Shown: positions 26,011-37,975 of the stretch, one piece after another
Position numbering within the stretch: position 1 is the stretch's first letter
Layout of the letters: each line of letters opens with the position of its first letter
The notes under the pieces: generated by a model
The model's database searches: none
The model's input: the letters and a program-made list of their open reading frames with translations, nothing else
Told to the model about the DNA's origin: nothing
Made by a program: the position numbers and the translations under genes
NCBI GenBank assembly: GCA_009617715.1
Contig: VTFK01000211.1
Span: 620,001-684,000 of the forward strand
DNA length: 64,000 bases
Source of the DNA: Plectrocnemia conspersa
Lineage: Eukaryota; Arthropoda; Insecta; Trichoptera; Polycentropodidae
Direction: 5' to 3'

Positions 26011-28590
26011 GGAAGAGTGGCGAATTTCTATGAAATAAATTTGCTGTTGGCCGATAATATAAATTAGATATGGTTTTGCGTGATTCCTGATAAAAGTTCT
26101 TAATATGGTATTTTTCGATAAATTCTCGAGAAGAAACACTAGTCGCTATAATCACTAAAACAATATTAAGAAAAAAAAATTTAATTTTAAAAATTCATAG
26201 ATCAACTTAAAATTATGCATTAATTCAATTTAATTTTAATAAGTATAATATATATTGTAATCAGGGAAAAATGGATATTTTGTCAACAAAATCAAAAAAT
26301 TTGACCATGTAGAGAAAAATTACCGATATATCTTAAATATATTGATATAAATGGCTCATCTTTGTGGCAAAATATTGATTTTATATTAGCCTTATACATT
26401 GCTTTAACTAAAGCTAAATCAAATATTATAATTAACTTCATATTCTATCAATATATTATTAAATTTAAAATTACGTAATAAAACATTACGCAGCGTGATA
26501 TTTTGTAGGTTCATTATATAATTCTGATATCTGCTAAATAATTCGCTAATTATAGATGTGTATTTGCTAAATATATTAGTAAATTTTAATTTATTTTATA
26601 GGAATGTCATATTTATTTAGTTTGTTTAGTTCCTACATTATTTAAACACATTTTGAGTACAAAATGAAAACTTTAATTGTGGGTTATTGAAAATGATTAG
26701 TATGGTGTGTATAGAATTTTATTTACGGTGATATATGTATATGTATGTTTATTTGTATATATTATTGTTTTTAGTTTTTTTTTTCAATAAAAGCATAATA
26801 TATTATTTAAAAATATATAACAATATTTTAGATGTTAATTATGTAATGTAATTTAATTTTCATGTGTTAAATAATTAAAATCTTTGGTTTCATTTATACT
26901 ACTTTTATGAACTCTGCGTTGATTTCGCAACGGGTATTTTATAATATAAACATACAGTCATACCATAAAATAACAACATTTACCAACTCGGCGTAATATT
27001 CTACCTTAAATTTTATATCATAAGCTTTGCTTAATTAAAATATAAACTTTATAACGACTCACTAAAGTTATATCTGTGCATATTTTAATTAAATAAATAT
27101 ATTAATATCGCGTATTTTTTCAACAAAATTATTATAAACAACAAGAAGAGTGAACGTGCAAATAGAAAACGTTCGCTTACGCGATTTTTATTGTCTCTCA
27201 GTAATAATACTTTCCTTTACCGCCTAACAAACGACTAATATTGTACGTGTGCACACATTCAATGCAAAATATGAGATCGAGATGGGCGAATATGTAAAAG
27301 AGAAATTCGTTAAAAATAACAACAGGCGTGTGTACTTGTCTTTGTCATTGCTCTGATTGTCTGAACGAGGCTTATCAATTATTGACGTGTCAAAATCGCA
27401 TACACTATCTTTCAATTGAAGACGATCAGAAAATTCTATATATCTAAAAATAATAACAGCTAAGAAGAGTCGATCACGTTTTAAATTTGAATGAAATTGA
27501 ATTTAAACGTAATATGATATACATCGAGTTATTAATACCGAGTAAAATTATCTTCTACGAAGATGACATGATGACATAATTTCTAGATTATTTTTATTTC
27601 TTACTGGTGAATATTACGTTACACGTAATTTATGCCGTGTAAATTTTCACACACCAATATTTTACTGGACTCATTAACATATTAAATCTAAATATTGCCA
27701 ATTGTGCCAGAGTGACTCATGATGACCCCGAGTGATAAAATTCGCACATAAGAATGACAAACGTTCCCGTTATGAACTCGTATTGTGATTTACGATCTGA
27801 GCTGTGAGATTTTTTTTTAAATATGTATAATTAGTTTTCACCACGAGTTGGATTTAATCCAGAAGTATAATATATTATATTTATAGTCATATGAATACCA
27901 TTTTTTGATATTTTATTAAAATCTTAATGTTAAAGAATTAGCTATTATACAGAATTGTAGCGTTGCAGTTTTAAAAACAATAGATATACAACGGCACTTA
28001 AGCATACCGCAAATGAATTTCGATGATAATAGACCAGCGATATGACGCATAAACTTCCTTTCCGGCGCAATTATCGCTTGTAAAACGTGATCTTTTTTGG
28101 ACTGACATGGATAAAATAGCTTCCTTTAAACATAAAAAAACATTTTCACAAAAAAGTCAGTAAAATCATTGCCAGCTCTACGCCGTGAGAGCGATCTCCT
28201 ATATCTACAATAATAATATATAAGCCAAACCGCCGACATTTTTGTCTTAAGTCGTTATAAGCTAACTATAAATAAAGCTACAAAGCAATTTATTATACAA
28301 ATGTTGTGAAGTAAAAATAATTTTTAAACACTGATATCGAAAACTAAATTCTTCAAATAAAGTATTATGCCATATTGTATGAAAAAATACAAGTTATGTC
28401 TTATCGCATAAACGCATTTAGAATGGTAGTTATAATAATAACTTTCTAAGCCAATAAATATCAATTTTCTGAATGGTCTGTGGAATGGCAGTTGATGTTG
28501 ATGCAGAAAAATTGTACTATTATAATCTCACCACCTTTAAAAAAATAGTACTAGATATTTTAATAGCAGGACATCCTAAAATAAATTGCA
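26011..28590. other. Mostly AT-rich; weak GC-richer patches at 27120-27420, 27700-27850 and 28000-28220
   Basis: No gene is supportable. Small ORFs on the minus strand (25946-26155, 27224-27415) have no recognisable content. The mild patches contain CRE-like and homeobox-like words but nothing decisive. Confidence 0.4.
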
Positions 28591-28595
28591 TTATA

Positions 28596-28868
28596 TTCAG
28601 CTTACAATCAATATATGTCACTATACACGTCCTAGGTCAATTTTATTTTAATTTCTAATCACGATATTCATTCGTGAGATTAGGAAAATCTAGAAACACC
28701 CAATCTGTACCGCTCTAAAATTAGTGATAATTGTACAATTATCACTACTTTTGCTCTCCCAGACAAGATAGAAATTAAAAAAAAAAAATTAGGATTTATA
28801 TGGGATTTGAACCCATGTCTTTCAGGTATTACTCATCGACTATACCATTGATCTATCGTGGTCTATCA
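28596..28868 (-). mobile_element. tRNA-derived SINE (family A), copy 1
   Basis: Read on the minus strand, the right end is a tRNA-like head: GATCAATGGTATAGTCGATG (A-box region) and a B-box-like GGGTTCAAATCCC (complement at about 28799-28815). The body follows, and the element ends near the conserved tail whose plus-strand form is CTTACAATCAATATATG (28600-28616). Two more copies with the same tail and head occur at 40837-41060 and 61850-62070. A run of 12 A (T on the SINE strand) follows the head. No intact cloverleaf forms, so this is not a functional tRNA. Confidence 0.75.
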
Positions 28869-29575
28869 ATATTAAAGGCCTTACATCAACTGATTTATTG
28901 TGCAGATAGTATGAATATATGTCTATGTTTAAATCGATAGACATAAATTTCAGTTTTCTGCCAACTAGAACGAACTTTAAACATAAAGTTTTAAACTTCA
29001 TTTCTTACCCGAACCTGGCTGAAACTAAAACCGAACGTTCATACGGTTTCTAAGCTATTATTTTCTCAATCTATAATTTTTTAATATTTATGTAATGATT
29101 AAATTATTAATATTATGCTCTCAAAGATAAATTATTTTTTACCTTTACATAAAAATATTAACATATCGTAATTACGTTATGAAATAATGAACGTCATAAT
29201 ATTATTCGCGCGTTTATAAAAAGAAAATAATATTTTTCTACATAAATATATAACTATCGATGCTGATAAAATATATAAAATACCTGGAATAATTAATTTA
29301 ATTTTGGTATATTTGTTGTCATTAATAATCTAATAATTAATTAGGCTGCTTGCAATTGTTTTGTTACTAAACGAATAATATATTTTGAATATGTGTATTA
29401 CAACAAAAGAATCGTAATACACATGTACCAAATCAAATCTTTTAATCTTTCGTATTTAGACTACAGCATAATTTTATACCAATTTATCATACCGACATGT
29501 ATTACAGAGCTTCAAACGTATACTTATTGTATATACGCATATGATAATCTAACACACATATTCTCATTTTGGCCG
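28869..29575. other. AT-rich stretch, nothing recognised
   Basis: AT-rich DNA without supportable features. Confidence 0.45.
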
Positions 29576-29579
29576 TGAA

Positions 29580-30135
29580 AAAAATCGTCTCTCTGTGACC
29601 TTTCTTCCACTTCGACTTTCTCTCCTAATATTATGGCCACATGGTTACGGACAATCTATCGTGTCATTACCACCGATCTGTTAAAAATGGCATGTTGTAT
29701 GCGCTTCTCTGACATAACAGGTGAACCGGTCTCGACAATGAGATAAGAAGACGATGCAAAAAGCCGTCAACCCTGACATCCACATTTCCACGTATGCCGT
29801 TAACTTGCATGGTCCGGTACTTATTGCCTTTTGTCGCATAACTCGTTTCGTATCGGGATAAGAAAATAACCAAAAATCGGTTTATGGGCGGTTAATAAAA
29901 ATTAGCTCGATCAATTGCCACCGTTCGTCTTGATAACGGATTGGAAAGTGCGGCTTCGCATATCAATCGATTCGATGACGTTATGGAATATGTAGATTTA
30001 TTACATAGTTTGTTGTTTTACGTTAGTAGATGCCTCTATCAGGCGGAGGAGTTGAAGTACCAGGTCTTGGAAGTAAGAGAGTTTTCACTGGAGTGTCGAG
30101 TTGAATTATTGTCGCCTGTGTTTATTCTGTGATTT
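29580..30135. other. GC-richer non-coding island next to duplicated segment copy 2
   Basis: Balanced composition with CpG words, including TCTCGACAATGAGA at about 29732, similar to TCTCGACAACGAGA at 20066. Short ORFs on both strands (29667-29873 minus, 29941-30132 plus) carry no recognisable domain. Confidence 0.3.
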
Positions 30136-30139
30136 TGTG

Positions 30140-30500
30140 ACGTCTCTATAACCAAGCGTCACATATTTTATAATGCTAGCTTAAGATAGCTCTGGCAAAT
30201 CTGGTCAATTGTATCGTTTCTTGCACACAACCACGAGATGTATTTACGCCTTAAATTTCAAACGGTCCAGATGGTCACTCCAGCGATCGTTAACCAAGGG
30301 CAGAATAACAATAGTCTAATTCCCTGGATATAATGTTTTGTTTATCGCGCATCCTTTCCAAACAAAGAGTAGTGTTTTAGTAGTAATTGTGAATGATTAG
30401 CGTCTCGGGATAGATGTGCTATTAAATTGTCCTTCAAAGATTTTCAATTATTTCCAATTGTTTTGTCACGAGATCTCTCTTGCATTGTAATAAAAATTAC
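30140..30500 (+). repeat. Diverged duplicated segment, copy 2 (partner at 19130-19530)
   Basis: Shares TCACATATTTTATAATGCTA, GGTCAATTGT, GTTAACCAAGGGCAGAATAA with AACAAT, GATGTGCTATTA and TTTTGTCACGAG with copy 1, in the same order and orientation. Divergence is substantial, roughly a third of positions by eye, so the duplication is old. Confidence 0.7.
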
Positions 30501-30774
30501 TGTTTATTCGAAATGATCTTAAGAATGACTTTTAAATTATTTATAAATATAAAAAGTATATACTTCTAAATATAAAAATTATACATGTGGTTGCATCTAA
30601 ACTAATTTTAAAAAACTACTATTTATTTTATTCAAAAACAGCTTTAATAAACCAAACGTGTAAAGGTCAGCATTACAAGGTAATAGTTAGATTAAACATA
30701 TATTTAAATAAATTTAATGTCATATTTAAAGGTTAAATAAGAATAATTAATAAATTTTGCATCGGTCTCTTGCG

Positions 30775-30935
30775 CTTAAAAACCCGTTTGGGAAATTTCC
30801 CTAGAAAGTCGCGATTGCGTCCTCTATTCTTGGCTGTTGCAGCCAGAACGTCAGCGCTGAAGATCGTTCGCCTTACAAGAGCCATCCAGCTTCTCAGTGA
30901 GGTTGCTAGACACTATATTTTCGGCAATAGTTATG
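30775..30935 (+). pseudogene. Jockey-like LINE 3' fragment
   Basis: The segment AAGTCGCGATTGCGTCC through AAGAGCCATCCAGCTTCTCAG (30806-30897) matches 3719-3815 in the 3' part of the Jockey-like fossil: AGTTGCGATCGCATCC ... TGAGCCATCTTAGCTCTGTAG. It is on the same strand and lacks the catalytic domain. The identification rests on that similarity. Confidence 0.5.
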
Positions 30936-32300
30936 AGTAGTGTTTCTTATCGAGAATTACTTGAGAACAATGCCAAATCAATAATTTTCATATGCCTTTT
31001 TTTTGTTAAAAAATGAATTTGTACGAATATTTTTAATGTTTTACAATTAACAGGTAGTTTATTCCAAATTGTCTATACAAGTTTTGCTGCGAATTGTAAC
31101 ACAAATGGATTATGCTATATGAGATAATTATACAATTATTCTTCGTCATTTTCCAAATAACTGAATATTGTAATTTGACTATAGCTCTACACCATTTTGA
31201 GACTTAACTAGAATATAAATAGAATTTTATTCTCACTTAACCATTCAAAAGAAAATTGTCTCCTTCTTTCTTATCAATAAAAACATTAAAAAAATAATAT
31301 AACATTTGGTGTTCTTCAATGACAGATTTGTTAAATTAAAGTTAATCTAAATAATTTAAAAAGGCATATTGAAAATTAAAATAATTGTAGGAAATATAAT
31401 TTTAAAAGGGAGCATATATAAAATTGTTTTAAAAATAATATTTTTATTAGCTTATAAATAATAATAATAAACTACTATGTTAATCTCTTTTAGTGAATTG
31501 TTTAGTGTTTTTATAAATTGATATATTATTCTATAGTTTCAGATAGACAGTAAACGGTTCTCTTGGTGCAGAGGTATTATATTAGGTTAACAGTATTTAC
31601 CTGGCACACCATACCAATTGTCATATTATTTATAAGATTATAATCAGATTCGTATTCATTATTTGCATCAAATATTGGCATAATCCATATTCTTTTAAGT
31701 GGCCAGATATCATTCCTACTACTATTACTGTCACAGTAATTATATCACGATTAATATAAAAAATATCGTCACTTACTTAAACATCCATTATTATATGGTC
31801 ATTCGTAATTATATGAATAATTTGTAAAAGTAAATCAATATATGCATTTATAAATAATTAAAACACAGATTACCAATTCTGTTTTACATAATTTTAAGTA
31901 ATAATTATCATCCCATATCATAAAAATATAGATACCCTTTGAAGGAAAAAATCAGTTTATGAACTGTCAACTATCGCGCGTCGCAGTCTTAACACCGCAC
32001 ATTATGACCATGATCCGATGAAATTTTTTACAATAAAGTTACACTCTTAAATTTAGGATTATTGAGTTATTTGCACGAGTAAAAAATTCAATATTACTGA
32101 AATGTGTTTAACATAAGTTTTTTACCATTAATAAATTAAAATTGGCAAAATTTGCTTGAACACAAAGCCAAACGCCAAATGCGTACGAGTGCAACGCTTG
32201 GAATACGATGTCGACACATTGTCGATTTACGAGCACAAAGGGTTAATGCACTTTAGCACTTTAATTTAATTTATATAGTTGAAAAAAATGCAACAATAAC
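30936..32300. other. AT-rich stretch upstream of the coding exon, nothing recognised
   Basis: AT-rich DNA, probably intron or 5' flank of the exon. No promoter motif stands out. Confidence 0.45.
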
Positions 32301-32317
32301 ATTTGGAATCTTTTCAG

Positions 32318-32931
32318 GAGCGACGATGGCTGTGGCCATGTAGCGGCTTTCGGCCAATGCGCGCCGATGGCTCCGACACGGGCGCGCGCCCGGCGCCGCC
32401 GCCGAAGAGCCTCTCGAGCGGCCAGCTCCTGCAATGCCATGCGGCCGCGCGATCACCGCTGCCCAAGTCGCTCAGCTGCCAGCCTTCGTCGACCAGCGGG
32501 CGTCGTACGCCGCAGCACCGCAACGCGGACGAGGCGCTGTCGTCGCTGTTGTGGCAGCCGTACGAGTGCAGGGACCATCACTCGGCCCGCGCCGCCCGTG
32601 ATGGGGACACGCGCCTCGCGATGCGTCTCGCCGTGCCCGCCGCCGCCGAACCTCCGGACGCTGCAACCTCAGCCGCAACCGCTGCAGCTTGCGCCAAGGT
32701 CACGTGCAGCGTCGTCTCAGTAGTGCGCGCCAGTGTTGGTGTTAGTGGTGAAGACAGTGCCCCCAGTGAAGTGATGCACCCCAACAGCAGACAGCAGCAG
32801 CAGCAACAACAACAACCGCAACCGGTGTTGCCTCCGCCGTACAGCACGCTGCCGCCCCCGCACGGCCACCACCCGGTGCCGCTACCCCTGCAGCCGCACG
32901 CCTACCCCTTTCAGCCCATCACTCTCAGAAG
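32318..32931 (+). CDS. Protein-coding exon, Ala/Pro/His/Gln-rich, polyQ and PPPY motif; gene not identified
   Basis: A 614-base exon is predicted between an acceptor (TTTTCAG ending at 32317) and a donor (AAG|GTAGTG, intron from 32932); the frame is open throughout and enters in phase 0. It gives about 204 complete codons. Visible features: two PKSLS repeats (residues 29-33 and 49-53), an Ala-rich segment (107-125), a tract of eight Gln encoded by mixed CAG and CAA (159-166), a PPPY motif (172-175) of the kind bound by WW domains, and a His/Pro-rich end (176-200). There is no folded domain; it looks like a disordered region of a regulatory or signalling protein. If it is a first exon instead, Met19 (32372-32374) is a candidate start. 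Competing frames in this GC-rich stretch (32367-32723 and three on the minus strand) lack these coding signatures. The +3 to +6 donor bases are weak. Nothing else of this gene is visible within the window, so flanking introns would exceed 30 kb each. Confidence 0.7.
32790..32816 (+). repeat. CAG/CAA repeat encoding polyglutamine
   Basis: Four CAG then four CAA codons within the exon. Mixed synonymous codons suggest a maintained glutamine tract and not a freshly expanded microsatellite. Confidence 0.8.
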
Positions 32932-33629
32932 GTAGTGATTTGTGTATTGTTTTTTGTTTCGTGACATAGTTACTCCAATCATTTTGAGCAATCGAAAGCT
33001 TGTAAAGTGACGATTTCAAGTGTCGGCTGTTTGAAACAATAAGTGATGACGTGATGATAATAAGTATAGTGTATCATTGCGTTTATTTTCAATACATTGG
33101 CACTTTCTCCAAAGATTTTGAAAATTTTAACGACTTGTTTATACCAAACAATATTTCATTTGTTTTTATTCTTAAAAACATTTTGAATCATAGAGACCGG
33201 TTAATAATTGTTGCTCATAAACGTATGAAATTCTGGAGAATTCAGAAAAACCGTTTTTTTTTTAATTTTGAGTACGCCATTATTTTGCTCATTGAAAAAA
33301 CATTTGACAGCTAGTAGTTACCGACAATTGCAATATTTTTATTTTGACTAATCATAAAAGCTTTCGAATGCTCATAACGTCTAGTTTTAAAATAATATAC
33401 TCAAGAGTGAATATAGTGATTGGTGATCATAAACTTAAATAATTTTAAGAAGTGATTAAATATTACAGTAAATTTACAGAAACAAATTTTACAAGGTTCA
33501 GAAAGATCAATTACTCTATTTTGCTCATTGAATAATCATTATCAGAATATGTCCAAAATGTATGAATGTGTTTAAATATTGTAGTTGCCTTTATTTTGGT
33601 CAGTCGAAAAAGTTTTTGAATACCTATAA

Positions 33630-33790
33630 CAGGGACGACATTTTACCCCACTTTGAATTTGGCCAGAAAAATGCATGTCATTAAATGAAATATTAATTTT
33701 AATGAAATCGGAATATTAAAAAAACGACCACTGACTGGCTAAACTTTTGCCACCTCCCCTGGAAAAAAAATGAAAACATCTCTATAGTTT
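33630..33790. mobile_element. MITE M, copy 1 (right end eroded)
   Basis: Starts CAGGGACGACATTTTACC and shares CAGAAAAATGCATG.CAT, AATATTAAAAAAACGACCAC and TGGCTAAACTTTTGCC-like sequence with copy 2 at 34456-34616. The right terminus expected as AAATGACGTTCCTG is degraded to AAATGAAAACATCT. Confidence 0.7.
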
Positions 33791-33794
33791 TTTA

Positions 33795-34449
33795 ATTTGT
33801 CATTTTGGTGAAATCATATCGGAATACATTTTTACCGGTAAATATATATATTTTTACCAGTAGTATATTTCTACTAGCGAAAATATAATTTAACTGATAG
33901 GCGCTAAAATGCTGCTCTAAGAATCTATGAAACCAAATTTGACAGTTGCGAAACGTTCATTTGCTGTTCAAACCCAAACCTAACTTAATAAAAGTTCTAT
34001 ATCCAATTATAATTTTATAACTTTCATTGGGTCAAGTCCAAAATACTCATTTCTCAGGAAAAATAAGCCGAAGATGAAGTACAGACAGACGTCGCATCTC
34101 GCTTATTGCTCCATAATTTGTCTGCATTTGTATATTACAGTGTTTTAAAAATAGTATAGCTATCCTTATCTATATTACTACGGACTTTTGATATGAGAGC
34201 ATTGGTCAAAGTGTATTCAAACCGAATTTTGGTCAATAGGAGGTTGAAAAAACAATTATCACTTCTCAGAAGTCAAAAATTCACGTCAAAAGCAATAAAA
34301 TCGTGTCGGCGCCGTTGTAGTGGGAACGCTCGGTAACGAGCAACCTCCTATTGACCAAAATTCGGTTTAGATGTGCTTCGTACGATTCTTACTTACTGTA
34401 ATATTGTTATATAAGTCGACGGCACGATTTTATTACTTTTGACGTGGAT
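33795..34449 (-). mobile_element. Foldback repeat family, copy 2 (3' part, inverted)
   Basis: On the minus strand this carries the 3' half of the family. It includes part of the internal palindrome: AACCGAATTTTGGTCAATAG at 34220-34239 pairs perfectly over 27 bases with 34341-34367. It also has the CACGTCAAAAGCAATAAAAT block, the ACAGACGTCGCATCT and GCGAAACGTTCATT blocks, and the A/T-rich end TACTAGCGAAAATATA near 33882. It lacks the GGGCCCTGG 5' terminus. It sits exactly between two MITE M copies. Confidence 0.8.
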
Positions 34450-34455
34450 TCTAAA

Positions 34456-34616
34456 CAGGGACGTCATTTGCTCTCCACCTTGAATTTAGTCAGAAAAATG
34501 CATGCCATATAATGAAATACTATGAGTCTTAATTAAATCGAAATATTAAAAAAACGACCACTTACTGACCGAATTTTGCTCTCCCCTTCCTAGAAAAATC
34601 TGAAATGACGTTCCTG
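34456..34616. mobile_element. MITE M, copy 2 (161 bp, hAT-like termini)
   Basis: Terminal inverted repeats CAGGGACGTCATTT and AAATGACGTTCCTG match at 13 of 14 positions. The right flank ATCTATAA (34617-34624) resembles ACCTATAA left of copy 1 (33622-33629) at 7 of 8 positions, better than its own left flank, suggesting the two MITEs and what lies between them moved as one unit. The CAGGG terminus and possible 8-bp duplication fit the hAT superfamily. Confidence 0.7.
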
Positions 34617-36480
34617 ATCTATAAAAACTCGCTATAACAAAAATATACATAAGAGCGAGAATAATAATTGTTGCCCATAAACGTATCGTAGCATTCATTA
34701 GAGAGTGACTGAATATTTCAGTTCATTTACAATATTAAAAAAATCAAGGTTTTGAAAGACAGTCTCTTACTTTTGAGTACGCCATTATTTTATTTTTCTC
34801 AATCGAAAAAGCATTTGAAAAATAATCAAAATATTTCCAAGATGTCTGATAGCGACTTTTAATCATCAATGCATATTATTTTTTTTGGTTGTTTTTATTT
34901 TGAGCAATCAAAAGAGATTTTGAATGTTGCGAAAAATATGCCAAAGAATGATGATAATCATTGTTGCTCATAAACGCATCATACAATTCCGGAGAGTGGC
35001 TGAATATTGAAGTATATTTACAATTTTAAACAACTTTCAAGGCTCAAAAAGACAGTCTCTTCTTGTACGCTATTACTTATTTTTGATCAAACAAAAAATC
35101 ATTTAAAAACGTCAAAATATGTCCAAGAAGTATGATAGTAATCGTTGCTTGTAAACGCATCATATATAAAAATTTATTATATATATATATATACGTATTA
35201 TAAATATTTATCAAATATTACAGTTGTCACTTTAATCAACCAAAAAAGATTTTGACTCTTTAAAATAAAATATGAGCAAGAGTGTGGATTGTTGCTTATA
35301 AATGTATCATAAAACTCCGGGTAGTCAGTTTACAACAATACATCATTTCAAGGTTCAGAAAGACAGTCTCTTCTTAGTTTTGAGTGTGCCATTACTTCAT
35401 TTTTCTTAATCGAATAAGCATTTGAAAACTTACCAGGACTCATTTCAATCAAAGTCATGTTTATTATAAACGTATCATATAATTTCAGATAGTTACTGAA
35501 TAATGCAGATTATCTACAAGAATATATATATTTCTGATTTTAAGTTTTTTATTACTTTATTTCGATTAAATGAAAAACTTTTAAAACTTATAAATAACAA
35601 GAATAATTCAGTTATCGTTGATAATATACGTATATTATAATTCCAGATAGTCCTTGTTTTTACAGTGCATTTACAATATATAATTTCAAGGACTGTCTTT
35701 TTAAGACAGTCTCTTCTAACTTGTACACCATTAATTTTTCTCAAACGAAAAAGACTCATTTTAATCAAAATACATCCGAGAAGGTATATTGATTGTGATC
35801 GTTAGTTATAAACTCATGAATATTGCAGTTTTATTTTGTTTAATAAATAATTTTCAAGATTCAGAAAGATATTTTTTTAAATTTAATTTGTCATTTCTTG
35901 ATAACTTATTTTTACAAAAAATATTATCAAGATTGAGTTAGTTATTATTGATCATTAACGCATAGTATAATTCCGGATAGTTACAGAATGATGTATTACT
36001 ATTTTTAAAGATTCCCAAAAATTACTTTCACTCTCAAGTTTGCACATTACTTTATTTAGATCAAACGATGTTTTGATCAAAATTTGTATGATAATGAGCG
36101 ATGCAATATATATTGCAGTTTATTCAGCTTGATAGTTAATCCTAAAAGTTTTTATTTTTTACTTGCTTTATAAAACTCAATGGAAGTTGATTGATAGACG
36201 AATTATAGTATTTTCAATAGCTAATAAATAATATAATTCATTTATATTTAATAAATAACTGTTTTAGTGTAAATATTACTTTATTTTAATCAAATAAAAA
36301 ATGTCATTAAAACTCATTTTTACCAAAACATTCGTAAGAGTGACGACAGTGATCGTTTATCGTATCCTAGTATGTGGTATAATATATAAGAATCATAATT
36401 TATTTTCGAATGCAAGAATGCTTTCAGTCTACTTAAAAAATAATTACAATCTCTTTATTTTGCATAATTTTACATTAGGT

Positions 36481-37810
36481 TTTTAAAACAAAATAGTATA
36501 ATTATAATATAAATTGTACCTAAACGAAATTATTTATTATCTTAGTTTATAATTATTAAGTAGATGTATTTAGTCAACGGTTTAACTTTTGTTTATCAAA
36601 TTGCTTAAAGATTTTAATTATTATCATATTATTATTTTTTTTTAGAACAATCTCGGGCGAGTCATTGTAAAACTGCTTTTAAATGCGCCATTGCGTAATA
36701 TTCATCAGACAATTTTTTGCAAGTTCATTATGACTTGTTATCAAAACATGTCAAAAAATGAATGATAGTATTGAATAAAATTGTGTGCATAATTCTAGTG
36801 TGCCAGGAGTATTTATAGATATAATTAATATTATATTCTATTTAAATCAATAACTTTCAATAAAAGTCTAATTGTCTACTTCTAAGTCATTCATGTTTGC
36901 AAAATATTTCCAAATTATTTTATCTGTAAAAATAATGTTTTTTTTCCTTCGCGTTCTACAATGATTGAATGCGAACATAAGGAATGTCTGTACCTGGACT
37001 TGAACCTCTATTTTGAAGAATGTAATCTATTGTTCAAAGAAAGAGGGATTTGCAAGTGATGATCATAGGAAAATACGTACTAAAATATGCTCTTTATTTT
37101 GTTTATATCTCTCACTAATATTTATATAAATTTTCCCTAAAGTTTGGACACCTCTGCCCGACACAAATGTCCCGTTTTGTGCCGAAGAAATAATAGAACG
37201 ATTTTTTTGTGAAAATTATGCGAACCGTGAATATACGATTTTTGAGCGTTGTTGTGGGCTTTCTTTAGCAACCACAAAAAAATTACTCAGATCAAATCTG
37301 GTGATTGTGCAACGCTTAACTTTAAGAATCTATAGATTCTGAGACTTTTATGCGGTGGATGTTACAAGTACTTTGGCAATAATAACATTCTGATTTGTTA
37401 CACCTACGCTACGCTTGTGTGAATATGGTATATTATTATTATTGTATTTAATATAGATTTTTTTTGTATAATAATAATGAATCGACACTATGTGCAATGC
37501 GTTGTGTTGTGTAAATGCAGAAATTAAAATTAAATACCGTCAGCGGTGCGCGTCGGCACTGGGTTTTAGTGTCAAAGCACTCGACATCCGGAATGAATGC
37601 GTATGTACGAGTACATAGTTGTTGCGTTCAGTAGACGCTCGATTTGTATGAAAATTCCGTATCATAAATAGGCGTTTTTCCCACGAGATATTCGGACGAA
37701 ACGAGCTTCATTAGCTGCAATTACAAATTTGTCAGTCAGTTTCTCACAAAGATTCTCGCTTTGATAAACCAAAGAAGGCGATAGTCTGATCAGTGACGCC
37801 TTTCCACTAT
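36481..37810. other. AT-rich then mixed sequence, nothing recognised
   Basis: AT-rich to about 37130. A more balanced part at 37140-37330 and 37530-37780 has no ORF, repeat or element that I can support. Confidence 0.4.
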
Positions 37811-37814
37811 AAAC

Positions 37815-37975
37815 TTTAGCCAAGAAAAATCATATTTGGTTCCACACGTGTAGCCCGGCGATGTACAAACGCATGGCTTACCCCCAATTGTTGCACTTGA
37901 CCTACATCTGGAACCTCTCCCACTGCCCATGAGTGCATGCGTGTCGCGTATGAATCTGTTGCTCATTTTTGACTG
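37815..37975 (-). repeat. Dispersed repeat R, copy 2
   Basis: The reverse complement shares CAGTGGGAGAGGTTCCAGAT, GTAGGTCAA and CTACACGTGTGGAACCAAAT with copy 1 at 22030-22155. A 62-codon minus ORF (37790-37978) spans it but is not supported as a gene. Confidence 0.65.

Larger units (their letters stand above)
33050..36480. repeat. Degenerate tandem array, about ten or more units of 150-300 bp
   Basis: A recurring core reads TTGCTCATAAACGTATCAT, then ATTCCGGAGAGTG.CTGAAT, then TTTACAAT, then CAAGGTTCAGAAAGACAGTC with TCTTCT, then GAGTACGCCATTA, then TTTCTCAATCGAAAAAGCAT with TTGAAAA, then CAAAATATGTCCAAGA. Core starts are near 33211, 33421, 34667, 34963, 35145, 35292, 35459, 35619, 35801, 35949 and more weakly 36349. 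Unit spacing varies through internal deletions. The array begins about 120 bases after the exon's donor site. A composite insertion (33630-34616) splits it. No coding frame is conserved across units. Confidence 0.8.

Noticed and set aside
32367..32723. Arg-rich 118-codon frame overlapping the exon, and minus-strand frames
   Set aside because: GC-rich shadow frames; the polyQ codon mixture, PPPY and the splice signals fit the 32318-32931 frame better.
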